Positions 7,236 to 13,990 of a stretch of 37,812 nt of DNA are shown here, one piece after another. Below the pieces are notes generated by a model. The model saw nothing but the letters and a program-made list of their open reading frames with translations. It was not told the DNA's origin and did not search any database. The DNA is taken from positions 1 through 37,812 of the forward strand of contig JAUYTX010000066.1 in assembly GCA_030695025.1 (NCBI GenBank), written 5' to 3'. Every line of letters begins with the position of its first letter. Position 1 is the first letter of the stretch. A program made the position numbers and the translations under genes. Source of the stretch: Bacteroidales bacterium. GTDB lineage: Bacteria > Bacteroidota > Bacteroidia > Bacteroidales > UBA932.

Positions 7236-8156
7236 TTATACCCAATCTTCACTCAGGATCTCTCCCTGAAGCGACATTGTCAAAGATTTTATCGGGATAT
7301 TTCTGGATGCCTTCTCTCTGGCAAGTTTAGCCATTTGAAGCAGCCCACCACAGCAGGGAACCTCCATTTTTAAAACAGTCAATGTATTTATTTTAGACTC
7401 ATCAATCATTATTGTAAGCTTATCAACATAGCTTTGTGTATTGGAGTCCAGCTTAGGACATGCAATAGCCAGAGATTTGTTTTTCAAAAATGTGCCGTGA
7501 AAATCGCCGTGTGAGAAGGCCGAGCAGTCAGAAGCCAGTAAAAGGTCGCTATTGCGTAAAAAGCCTGCTGCAGGATTTAACAGATGCAGCTGAACAGGCC
7601 ACTGCTGAAGTTCAGATACCCCTGAGAAGTTACCAGCCGGAACAGGTGCCGCAGCCTTGACATTTCTGAAATCTCTCTCTGCTGCACCAGGACATCCGCA
7701 TCCCTCAGATTTTGCACCACCACCGTTATGTGAGTGTGAATGCGCGTGATTATGACCATGTGCATGATCTGCTTTTTGGCTCTCTGCCTCAGGGGCAATC
7801 TTTGAAAGATCAATCTCAAAGCCACTCTTTTTGCACCACTCAACACCCTGGTTGAACCACTCCATTTCGTTGTGATCTCTCAGGTGTTTTAGGTGTGCAA
7901 GAACAACTCTCTCCCCTTTAGGCGAGATTCTCTCCATTACCTTAATTTCATCATAAGGCTCTGTCTCCTTCTCTATAAGTTCAATTGCACCAACCGGGCA
8001 CTCTCCGATACAGGCCCCAAGACCATCGCAATAGAGATCGCTTATCATTACAGCCTTACCGTTAATAAGTTGCAATGCTCCTTCGTGACAACCTTCAACA
8101 CAGTTACCACAACCGTTGCAAAGATCCTCGTCTATTTTAATTACTGTCCTTTTCAT
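7236..8156 (-). CDS. 4Fe-4S dicluster ferredoxin-like protein with His-rich linker
   Basis: 306 residues. The N-terminus has two ferredoxin motifs. The first is complete (CNGCGNCVEGC, C13/C16/C19/C23). The second reads CDGLGACIGEC, with leucine 46 where the second cysteine would be, so it could hold a 3Fe-4S or a site-differentiated cluster. Residues 131-143 alternate histidines (HAHGHNHAHSHSH), a likely metal-binding tract, followed by EGCGCPG. The C-terminal domain has SDCSAFSHGDFHGTFL, ACPKLD and PCCGG, cysteine motifs I recall from a widespread, poorly characterised family of anaerobes. A cytoplasmic electron-transfer or metal-handling role is likely, but the partner is unknown. It stands alone on its strand, with DoxX converging on its 3' side. 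Confidence 0.85.
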   Translation of the reverse strand: MKRTVIKIDEDLCNGCGNCVEGCHEGALQLINGKAVMISDLYCDGLGACIGECPVGAIELIEKETEPYDEIKVMERISPKGERVVLAHLKHLRDHNEMEWFNQGVEWCKKSGFEIDLSKIAPEAESQKADHAHGHNHAHSHSHNGGGAKSEGCGCPGAAERDFRNVKAAAPVPAGNFSGVSELQQWPVQLHLLNPAAGFLRNSDLLLASDCSAFSHGDFHGTFLKNKSLAIACPKLDSNTQSYVDKLTIMIDESKINTLTVLKMEVPCCGGLLQMAKLAREKASRNIPIKSLTMSLQGEILSEDWV

Positions 8157-8196
8157 ATCTATTAATTATTTACCGGGTTACTATTTGATTTGAACA

Positions 8197-8204
8197 CAAA
8201 GGTA
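8197..8204 (-). promoter_or_regulatory. Possible -7 box of the ferredoxin-like gene
   Basis: The top strand CAAAGGTA is TACCTTTG on the bottom strand, matching TAnnTTTG about 41 bases before the ATG. No TTTG stands at the usual -33 spacing, so this promoter may depend on an activator. Confidence 0.4.
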
Positions 8205-8224
8205 TGTTCGGTCAAACAGAAAAT

Positions 8225-8242
8225 ATGTAACAAATGATACAT
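8225..8242. promoter_or_regulatory. Imperfect 18-bp palindrome, possible Crp/Fnr-type site
   Basis: ATGTAACAAATGATACAT is symmetric at 14 of 18 positions (ATGTAnCAnnTGnTACAT). It lies about 21-38 bases upstream of the proposed -7 box of the ferredoxin-like gene, where a class II activator could stand in for the missing -33 element. It is also upstream of the lipocalin gene. The regulator is unknown. Confidence 0.3.
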
Positions 8243-8318
8243 TAGAGAACTTATTTTAGGCTTATTTGTTTTAAATGTCTAAATTTGAATTAAAGGCAAC
8301 GGTCATAACTTAAAATTT

Positions 8319-8834
8319 ATGAGATTAATATACCTGGCATTGGCACTACTTTTTGCATCATCATGTTCTACAGCATACATGGCTCTTGACTCTGCAGATG
8401 ATTTTGAAATTCAGAGATATATGGGCAAGTGGTATGAGATTTCAAGACTTCCCAACAAATTTGAGGAGGGTCTTGAAGACATTACTGCCAACTATGAGCT
8501 GACCGACGACGGTAAAGTTTTAGTTATCAACGAAGGGAGGCTTATCTCCGATAGAAGCAGAGTTAAACAGGCAAAAGGCAGGGCATGGATTCCTGACCCA
8601 TCGGAACCCTCAAAATTGAAGGTAAGTTTCTTTTGGCCATTTGCCGGAGACTACTGGGTACTCAAAGTCGATAAAGACTATACATACGCCCTTGTAGGAG
8701 ATCCTTCAGGTAAGTTTCTTTGGATACTTGCCAGAGATCCTAAAATTGACCCTAAGATTGAAGCTGCTCTTAAAGAGTATGCCTTTTCTTTAGGATTCCC
8801 CGTTGAAAATATGGTCAGTGGTCAGGCCGATTAG
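8319..8834 (+). CDS. Bacterial lipocalin lipoprotein (Blc-like)
   Basis: 171 residues. A lipoprotein signal peptide (MRLIYLALALLFASSC, lipid on C16) is followed by the lipocalin signature MGKWYEISRLPNKFEEGLEDITANYEL, with the invariant GxW at 36-38. The later YWVLKVDKDYTYALVGDPSGKFLWILAR matches the second conserved strand pair of Blc proteins. Such proteins sit in the outer membrane and bind fatty acids or lysophospholipids, with a suggested role in envelope stress. The last 45 bases overlap the 3' end of the convergent hutU. A TAAATTTG -7-like box lies at 8280-8287, but without a well-placed -33. Confidence 0.93.
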   Translation: MRLIYLALALLFASSCSTAYMALDSADDFEIQRYMGKWYEISRLPNKFEEGLEDITANYELTDDGKVLVINEGRLISDRSRVKQAKGRAWIPDPSEPSKLKVSFFWPFAGDYWVLKVDKDYTYALVGDPSGKFLWILARDPKIDPKIEAALKEYAFSLGFPVENMVSGQAD

Positions 8835-10817
8835 ATTATCATCAGCTAAATTTGGGATTGTAACCTTCAGAAGCGGAGTTCTCTCCATCTCTCTCTTAAT
8901 AGCGTAAAGCGCACCGCTGTTTCTTGCCCAGGCCCTTCTTGAGATTCCATTGTTAACATCCCAGTGAAGCATATTTTTTATCCTTCTGTCGGCATCGTCA
9001 CTTCCATCTATTACCATTCCGAAACCGCCGTTAATAACCTCGCCCCAGCCAACACCTCCGCCATTGTGCAGTGAGACCCATGTCGCTCCGCGGAATGAGT
9101 CCCCGATAGCATTCTGAACAGCCATATCTGCAGTGAACTGCGAGCCGTCATATATATTGGAAGTCTCTCTGTATGGTGAATCTGTGCCGGATACATCGTG
9201 GTGGTCTCTACCAAGAACGATGGGTGCAGATATTCTTCCCTCTCTTATCGCCCGGTTCATCTCCAGAGCGATTTTCATTCTCCCCTCAGAATCAGCGTAA
9301 AGAATTCTCGCCTGTGATCCTACAACAAGTTTATTTGCCCCTGCCTCTTTTATCCAGTGAATATTGTCTGCCATCTGAGAGCGAATCTCATCGGGAGAGT
9401 CTTTCATTAATGCTTCAAGCACCTCTGCTGCAATACGGTCTGTCTCCTCAAGATCTTTTGGTAACGAAGATGTACAAACCCAGCGGTATGGACCGAAACC
9501 GTAATCAAAAAAGAGGGGACCCATAATATCTTGTACATATGAAGGATATTTGAATCTGCCATCGGGTAGAACAACATCTGCACCTGCTCTCGAGGCTTCA
9601 AGCAAAAATGCGTTTCCGTAATCAAAGAAATACATCCCCCTTTCAGAGAGCCTGTTTATGGCAGCAGCATGTCTTCTCAAAGTCTTTTCGACCTCCTCCC
9701 TGAATCTCTCAGGCTCCTCTGCCATCATTGTGTTGGACTCTTCAAGTGAAAATCCTGCCGGATAATATCCTCCTGACCAAGGGTTATGAAGGGAGGTCTG
9801 GTCACTGCCAAGTTCAACGTCAATATTGCTATCGATTAGTTTCTCCCACAGATCAACAATATTTCCCTGATATGCAAGAGAGACTGCTTCGCAACCCTCT
9901 TTTGCCCGCTTTATTCTTTCGGTTAAACTGTTAAGATCGTTATAAACTTCATCAACCCAGCCTTGAGAATGCCTTGTCTCTACAGCCTTTGGGTTAATTT
10001 CGGCCACAACTCCCACTACGCCGGCAATTACTGCGGCCTTTGGTTGTGCGCCGGACATCCCTCCCAATCCTGAACTTACAAAAAGCATCCCTTTAATGTT
10101 GTCATTCTGACGCTTCATTCGGCCGGCATTAAGAACAGTGATTGTTGTGCCGTGAACAATACCCTGTGGTCCGATATACATAAACGAGCCGGCTGTCATC
10201 TGGCCATACTGAGACACACCGAGTGCATTAAATTTTTCCCAGTGATCTTTTGAAGAGTAATTTGGAATAACCATACCATTTGTAACCACAACTCTGGGAG
10301 CATCTTTATGAGATGGAAACAGCCCCATGGGATGACCCGAGTAGAGGACCAGAGTCTGTTCATCGGTCATCTGAGCAAGATACTGCATGGTTAACAGGTA
10401 TTGAGCCCAGTTTTGAAAGACTGCTCCGTTACCACCGTATGTTATGAGTTCGTGGGGATGTTGTGCTACTGCATAGTCAAGATTATTGCTCAACATCAGC
10501 ATTATTGCAGCTGCCTGAATAGATTTATGTGGGTAATCGTATATTGTTCTGGCTTTTATCTCATAGTCAGGACGAAAACGGTACATATATATACGCCCGT
10601 ATAATTTGAGTTCATTGGCAAATTCCGGAGCGAGAGTCTCATGAAATCTCTCAGGAAAATACCTGAGTGCATTCTTTAGAGCCAGCATCTTCTCCTCTCT
10701 GTTAAGTATATCTTTCCGCTTGGGAGCATGGTTTATATTGGGATCATATCTCTTTTGCAAGGGGAGTTCTGATGGAATTCCCTGGAGGATCTGTTTCTGA
10801 AACTCAGTAAGGCTCAT
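8790..10817 (-). CDS. hutU: Urocanate hydratase (urocanase)
   Basis: 675 residues from the ATG at 10817 (MSLTEFQKQIL); the open frame continues to a TTG at 10853, but the ATG is the better start. Urocanase converts urocanate to imidazolonepropionate with a tightly bound NAD+, the second step of histidine breakdown. Matching landmarks are TYGGNGAVFQNWAQY, LYSGHPMGLFPS, SGLGGMSGAQPKAAVIAG, DQTSLHNPWSGGYYPAG, FFDYGNAFLLEA, MGPLFFDYGFGPYRWVCTS and SLHNGGGVGWGEVINGGFGMVIDG. The length fits the long Bacteroidota form and not the roughly 550-residue proteobacterial form. No hutH, hutI or formimidoyltransferase gene is adjacent, so the rest of the pathway must be elsewhere. The 3' end overlaps the lipocalin gene by 45 bp. 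Confidence 0.96.
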   Translation of the reverse strand: MSLTEFQKQILQGIPSELPLQKRYDPNINHAPKRKDILNREEKMLALKNALRYFPERFHETLAPEFANELKLYGRIYMYRFRPDYEIKARTIYDYPHKSIQAAAIMLMLSNNLDYAVAQHPHELITYGGNGAVFQNWAQYLLTMQYLAQMTDEQTLVLYSGHPMGLFPSHKDAPRVVVTNGMVIPNYSSKDHWEKFNALGVSQYGQMTAGSFMYIGPQGIVHGTTITVLNAGRMKRQNDNIKGMLFVSSGLGGMSGAQPKAAVIAGVVGVVAEINPKAVETRHSQGWVDEVYNDLNSLTERIKRAKEGCEAVSLAYQGNIVDLWEKLIDSNIDVELGSDQTSLHNPWSGGYYPAGFSLEESNTMMAEEPERFREEVEKTLRRHAAAINRLSERGMYFFDYGNAFLLEASRAGADVVLPDGRFKYPSYVQDIMGPLFFDYGFGPYRWVCTSSLPKDLEETDRIAAEVLEALMKDSPDEIRSQMADNIHWIKEAGANKLVVGSQARILYADSEGRMKIALEMNRAIREGRISAPIVLGRDHHDVSGTDSPYRETSNIYDGSQFTADMAVQNAIGDSFRGATWVSLHNGGGVGWGEVINGGFGMVIDGSDDADRRIKNMLHWDVNNGISRRAWARNSGALYAIKREMERTPLLKVTIPNLADDNLIGLTTDHIFNGES

Positions 10818-10841
10818 AAATATAATTAAGTTGTTAAACCA

Positions 10842-10849
10842 CAAAATTA
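10842..10849 (-). promoter_or_regulatory. Possible -7 box of hutU
   Basis: The top strand CAAAATTA is TAATTTTG on the bottom strand and matches TAnnTTTG. It lies 25 bases before the preferred ATG at 10817 and overlaps the longer TTG-started frame, which favours the ATG. No clear -33 element is found. Confidence 0.4.
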
Positions 10850-10861
10850 ACAAAAAAAGTG

Positions 10862-10881
10862 CTTACCTATTGTCAGGTAAG
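10862..10881. promoter_or_regulatory. Inverted repeat CTTACCT-N6-AGGTAAG overlapping the rpsU -33 region
   Basis: Perfect 7-bp arms at 10862-10868 and 10875-10881 are separated by ATTGTC. The repeat spans the -33 box of the rpsU promoter in the hutU/rpsU divergent region, so it could be an operator. It could not be an rpsU leader structure if transcription begins near 10906. Confidence 0.4.
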
Positions 10882-10900
10882 AAAAATATAATTACTTTTG
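10869..10900 (+). promoter_or_regulatory. Promoter of rpsU
   Basis: ATTG at 10869-10872 (3 of 4 to TTTG) is followed after 20 bases by TACTTTTG at 10893-10900, a full -7 match. The expected start near 10906 leaves a leader of about 20 bases that is almost entirely Shine-Dalgarno. Confidence 0.6.
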
Positions 10901-10910
10901 CAGCCCAACA

Positions 10911-10920
10911 AAAGGAGGTG
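10911..10920 (+). promoter_or_regulatory. Extended Shine-Dalgarno of rpsU
   Basis: AAAGGAGGTG matches ten contiguous bases of the complement of the 16S rRNA 3' end and lies 8 bases before the ATG at 10929. Nearly all other genes here have no Shine-Dalgarno, so the contrast is marked. Confidence 0.8.
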
Positions 10921-10928
10921 TAGTAGAT

Positions 10929-11120
10929 ATGATCATAGTACCAATCAAGGAGGGCGAAAACATTGAAAGAGCTCTTAAGAAATTCAAACGCAAGTTTGAA
11001 AAGACAGGAACCATTCGCGAAATGAGGAGCAGAAAGACTTATGTAAAGAAGTCAGTGAAGAGACGCGATGAGGTGAAAAAAGCCATCTATGTTCAGTCTC
11101 TCCGTCTTAACGAGGAGTAG
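10929..11120 (+). CDS. rpsU: 30S ribosomal protein bS21
   Basis: 63 residues, basic throughout: MIIVPIKEGENIERALKKFKRKFEKTG, then the S21 motif IREMRSRKTYVKKSVKRRDEVKKA. bS21 sits near the 3' end of 16S rRNA on the small subunit. In Bacteroidota it helps hide the anti-Shine-Dalgarno so that most messages are read without one. This gene has an extended Shine-Dalgarno and its own promoter, and a strong terminator follows its stop, so it can be a single-gene message. That fits autogenous control as described in Flavobacterium, which I infer here. xerC and hpf follow downstream. Confidence 0.96.
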   Translation: MIIVPIKEGENIERALKKFKRKFEKTGTIREMRSRKTYVKKSVKRRDEVKKAIYVQSLRLNEE

Positions 11121-11149
11121 TCTTATTTGTACAAAATAATAGAAAAAAT

Positions 11150-11184
11150 GACATCTTGTTTTAATACAGGATGTCGTTTTTTTT
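11150..11184 (+). terminator. Rho-independent terminator after rpsU
   Basis: A 9-bp stem (GACATCTTG at 11150-11158 with CAGGATGTC at 11167-11175, one G-T pair) with an 8-base loop is followed by eight T residues at 11177-11184. It lies 29 bases after the rpsU stop and 18 bases before the xerC start. Confidence 0.88.
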
Positions 11185-11202
11185 ATTAAATTAGATGCGA
11201 AT

Positions 11203-12105
11203 ATGAGACCACAGGAGTTATTTATAGATTATTTGAGGGTACAGAAGAGATACTCCCCCAGAACGCTGGATATTTACAGTGAGAGTATCAACCAACTTTA
11301 TAAATATATAGCTCCGCAAGATGGAGAGGAGGAGGAGAATTTTCTTGTAATGCAATCGGTCAGAGGCTTTATTGCCAACGGTCTGGATTCCGGCTTGAGT
11401 GCACGCACAATGAATTTAAAGCTTTCTGCAATAAGTAGTTATTGTACCTATCTCGTCAAAAGGGGCTTTCTTAAAAGTAATCCAGTCAAAAAAATTATCC
11501 GCCCCAAAGAACCGTCAAAATTGCCGGAATTTTACACTTTGGCCTCTGTTGATGATTATTTCAATCGTGAGATTGATCATGATGATTTCTTTGCCGTCAG
11601 AGACAGGATTATGGTTGAAGTTCTTTACTGTACAGGCATCCGAAGGGCAGAACTGGCCAATTTGAAAATCGCAGATTGGGACAAATCAAGAGCCCTATTC
11701 AGAGTTACCGGGAAGGGAGACAAAACAAGAGAGGTGCCAATTACCAACTCATTATCAAACAATCTGGAATCATATTATAAGTTGTTCCGGGAGTACTATA
11801 CCCTTAATCCCGGTAATTATCTTTTTTTAACAGACACGGGACAACCAATGTATCTGTCGTTTGTTAATAAAGTAGTAAGAAAGGAACTTGGAGGAGTCAA
11901 GGGACTCACCGGTAAAAAAAGTCCGCATATGCTAAGGCACTCTTTTGCGACCCACCTTCTTAATAACGGTGCAGACCTCAACAGCATCAAGGAGGTTCTG
12001 GGGCACTCTTCGCTGGCGGCCACACAGGTGTATACACATAACTCTTTCGAGCAGCTCAAAAAAGTTTTTTTAACCGCTCATCCAAGAGCAAAAAAAGGAG
12101 GTTAA
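11203..12105 (+). CDS. xerC: Tyrosine recombinase, XerC/XerD type
   Basis: 300 residues, the normal Xer length. The N-terminal SAM-like core-binding domain (LFIDYLRVQKRYSPRTLDIYSESINQL) is followed by the catalytic domain with every active residue: R147 in TGIRRAEL, K171 in TGKGDKTREVP, H242 and R245 in HMLRHSFATHLL, H268 in LGHSSLAATQ and nucleophile Y277 in VYTHNS. Xer proteins resolve chromosome dimers at dif. Whether this copy is functionally XerC or XerD cannot be told from one gene, and the symbol follows the common rpsU-xer-hpf arrangement. No phage or integron genes surround it. Its last codons (AAA AAA GGA GGT) double as the Shine-Dalgarno of hpf. Confidence 0.92.
   Translation: MRPQELFIDYLRVQKRYSPRTLDIYSESINQLYKYIAPQDGEEEENFLVMQSVRGFIANGLDSGLSARTMNLKLSAISSYCTYLVKRGFLKSNPVKKIIRPKEPSKLPEFYTLASVDDYFNREIDHDDFFAVRDRIMVEVLYCTGIRRAELANLKIADWDKSRALFRVTGKGDKTREVPITNSLSNNLESYYKLFREYYTLNPGNYLFLTDTGQPMYLSFVNKVVRKELGGVKGLTGKKSPHMLRHSFATHLLNNGADLNSIKEVLGHSSLAATQVYTHNSFEQLKKVFLTAHPRAKKGG
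12094..12102 (+). promoter_or_regulatory. Shine-Dalgarno of hpf inside the xerC 3' end
   Basis: AAAGGAGGT, nine contiguous matches to the anti-Shine-Dalgarno, lies 4 bases before the hpf ATG and within the last xerC codons (Lys-Gly-Gly-stop). It is the second strong Shine-Dalgarno in the window. The coding constraint of xerC could partly explain it. Confidence 0.65.
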
Positions 12106-12106
12106 C

Positions 12107-12400
12107 ATGGACATTAGGATTCAATCACTCAAGTTTAATGCAGACAACAAACTGATCGACTACATCGAAAAGAAGCTCTCTAAGCTTCCAAAGTTTTACG
12201 ACGAAATTCTAAATGTTGAGGTAATTCTCAGTCTGCTGCCTGATTACGAAAACAAGAATGTCAAGATGATGGTTTTTATACCGGGAAACGAACTGGTAGT
12301 AGAGAGGCACGCCGCAAAATTTGAGGATGCCACAGTAGAATGTATAGATGTACTCAAAGACTTACTGGTAAAAGTTAAAGAGAAGAAAAGAGACAAATAG
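12107..12400 (+). CDS. hpf: Ribosome hibernation-promoting factor, short form
   Basis: 97 residues, the size of short HPF/YfiA proteins without the C-terminal dimerisation domain. The fold is recognisable from MDIRIQSLKFNADNKLIDYIEKKLSKLPKFYDEILNVEVIL and the closing FEDATVECIDVLKDLLVKVKEKK, with an alternating beta-alpha-beta pattern and a basic tail. It binds the 30S decoding region and inactivates ribosomes in stationary phase. It starts 1 base after the xerC stop and is presumably co-transcribed. It ends 6 bp from the convergent lplA stop, and both stops lie inside the 12-bp palindrome TAGTATATACTA (12398-12409). Confidence 0.93.
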   Translation: MDIRIQSLKFNADNKLIDYIEKKLSKLPKFYDEILNVEVILSLLPDYENKNVKMMVFIPGNELVVERHAAKFEDATVECIDVLKDLLVKVKEKKRDK

Positions 12401-12406
12401 TATATA

Positions 12407-13396
12407 CTAGTCAAAAAGAGTAAGAAACTCCTCTCCGCTTATATTTTGAAAATAATCGGAGAGGTTTATTTTTTGAATTCTCTCTTCAATTTTATCTCTC
12501 AGATGTTCGCAGCCTTTTAGGTGCTCCTCAATTTCGGTGGTCTCTTTAAGGAAGAAGTAGTTGCCGTAAAATTTGAGGTCTTTGATAATACCTTTGTCCA
12601 CCTCCATATATAACTCAAGCAACCCGGCCGGGAAGCGACATACCTTTGAATAACCGTATGATGGTGAAGATCCGTAGTTCCACTCGTCTCTTCCGTATCT
12701 TTCCAGTTTAAGTCCGGCAATTGCTGCAAGATCTTCCGGCGTATAGTCATATCGGGTGAAAGTCCCATTTCCCTTTTCAGTTATGAACTTCTCCAAGAAC
12801 TGTATAAACTCTTCTACTGTCATTGGATTGGGTAAGTGTTCACAGATATTTGTCACCCTTGCCCTGTTTGACTTTACCGCCTTTCCTGTGAAATTTACCT
12901 CTCTGTCGGCAAGAGCCATGGAGAGGTTGTTCATAGAGGCCGAAAACAGCAGAGTACCATGTTGCAGGATTCTGTTTTTATAAACAGCAACAGCATTCCC
13001 GGAGAATTTTTTACCGTCAATCACAAGGTCGTTTCTCCCTTCAAGGTTTGCCTTTATACCAAGTTGTGCCATTGCCTCCAGAATGGGGCGTGTAAAACGG
13101 GCAAACATGCTGGCAGTATCCTCAGATTGGTCTCTGTTATCTATAAATGTGAAATTCACATTGCCCAGGTCATGAAATACAGCTCCTCCTCCCGATAACC
13201 TTCTCACCACAGGTATATTGTTCTTTCTCACGTACTCAACATTGATTTCGGCGTATGCGTTCTGGTGCAATCCCACAATTATTGAGGCATCGTTTCTCCA
13301 CAATCTGAAAATGGGTTGGCTCAACTTTTTAAAGAGATACTCCTCTGTGGCCAGGTTCCATTGGGGGTCGGTAGAGTGGTCAATAATGTATATCAT
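12407..13396 (-). CDS. lplA: Lipoate-protein ligase
   Basis: 329 residues, with both an N-terminal biotin/lipoate ligase domain and a C-terminal accessory domain, as in E. coli LplA. The lipoate-binding loop RRLSGGGAVFHDLGNVNFTF (65-84) and the catalytic-lysine region DGKKFSGNAVAVYKNRILQHGTLLF (127-151) are intact. It activates free lipoate with ATP and attaches it to 2-oxoacid dehydrogenase or glycine-cleavage H proteins, so the cell probably scavenges lipoate. It is the last gene of the hpt-adk-obg-PAP2-lplA run, 1 base after the PAP2 stop. The terminator hairpin for hpf lies within its 3' coding end. Confidence 0.93.
   Translation of the reverse strand: MIYIIDHSTDPQWNLATEEYLFKKLSQPIFRLWRNDASIIVGLHQNAYAEINVEYVRKNNIPVVRRLSGGGAVFHDLGNVNFTFIDNRDQSEDTASMFARFTRPILEAMAQLGIKANLEGRNDLVIDGKKFSGNAVAVYKNRILQHGTLLFSASMNNLSMALADREVNFTGKAVKSNRARVTNICEHLPNPMTVEEFIQFLEKFITEKGNGTFTRYDYTPEDLAAIAGLKLERYGRDEWNYGSSPSYGYSKVCRFPAGLLELYMEVDKGIIKDLKFYGNYFFLKETTEIEEHLKGCEHLRDKIEERIQKINLSDYFQNISGEEFLTLFD
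12430..12474 (+). terminator. Terminator of the xerC-hpf transcript inside lplA
   Basis: CCTCTCCG (12430-12437) pairs perfectly with CGGAGAGG (12457-12464), and TTTATTTTTT follows. It lies about 30 bases after the hpf stop, on the antisense strand of the last lplA codons. The 19-base loop is long for a terminator. Confidence 0.6.
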
Positions 13397-13397
13397 A

Positions 13398-13982
13398 TTA
13401 TTTTTTGCGCCTTTTTTTATTTTTAAACAATATTTTCAACAGATGGTAAATGCCGGCTGCAATTATAATTCCCAGCAGTGCTCCGAACAATACGTCAGAA
13501 GGGTAGTGCCTTCCAACATAAATCCTGCTGTAAGAAACGATAAAAGCCCAAATAAAAATGAAAACAGAGTATGTGTATTTTCGAAATACCAGTGAGGTTA
13601 TTGTTGCAAGACCAAAGACATTTGCCGCATGGCTTGAGACAAAGCCGTACATCCCTCCTTTGCCGTCCAGTAATCTAACCATGTCAGAGACTAAAGGGTT
13701 ATGACCCGGCCTTAAACGTTCGGTTAAATCTTTAATGAATGAACTTCCAATATCGGTAATTGCAAAAGTTGCAATAATTGCCATTATTACAGAGACCGCA
13801 TACCACACTTTACCCTCCTTAATTGCGTAACGGTGAATTATGTACCCAAGGATTATTGCATACAACGGAAGCCAGGGAAGTCTTGCGGTGAAAATAAGCA
13901 TCACCTTGTCCCAGAAGGGAGAATTAAATCCGTTTATCAGTAAAAGGAGGTAGGTGTCAAATTCTGATATACGCTCTAACAT
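13398..13982 (-). CDS. PAP2-family membrane phosphatase
   Basis: 194 residues with about five membrane segments. All three PAP2 phosphatase motifs are present: KDLTERLRP (K84 to P92, the KxxxxxxRP motif), SSH at 116-118, and SRIYVGRHYPSD (152-163, SRxxxxxHxxxD). Such enzymes dephosphorylate lipid phosphates on the outer face of the inner membrane, for example undecaprenyl pyrophosphate, phosphatidate, phosphatidylglycerophosphate or lipid A. The exact substrate cannot be told. The C-terminus is very basic (KNKKRRKK). It lies 8 bases after obg and 1 base before lplA in a compact operon. Confidence 0.9.
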   Translation of the reverse strand: MLERISEFDTYLLLLINGFNSPFWDKVMLIFTARLPWLPLYAIILGYIIHRYAIKEGKVWYAVSVIMAIIATFAITDIGSSFIKDLTERLRPGHNPLVSDMVRLLDGKGGMYGFVSSHAANVFGLATITSLVFRKYTYSVFIFIWAFIVSYSRIYVGRHYPSDVLFGALLGIIIAAGIYHLLKILFKNKKRRKK

Positions 13983-13990
13983 CTGAAAAA

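Noticed and set aside
11203-12105. Tyrosine recombinase as a sign of an integrated mobile element
   Set aside because: It has normal Xer length and motifs, sits in the rpsU-xer-hpf context, and no attachment repeats, phage or cargo genes surround it.
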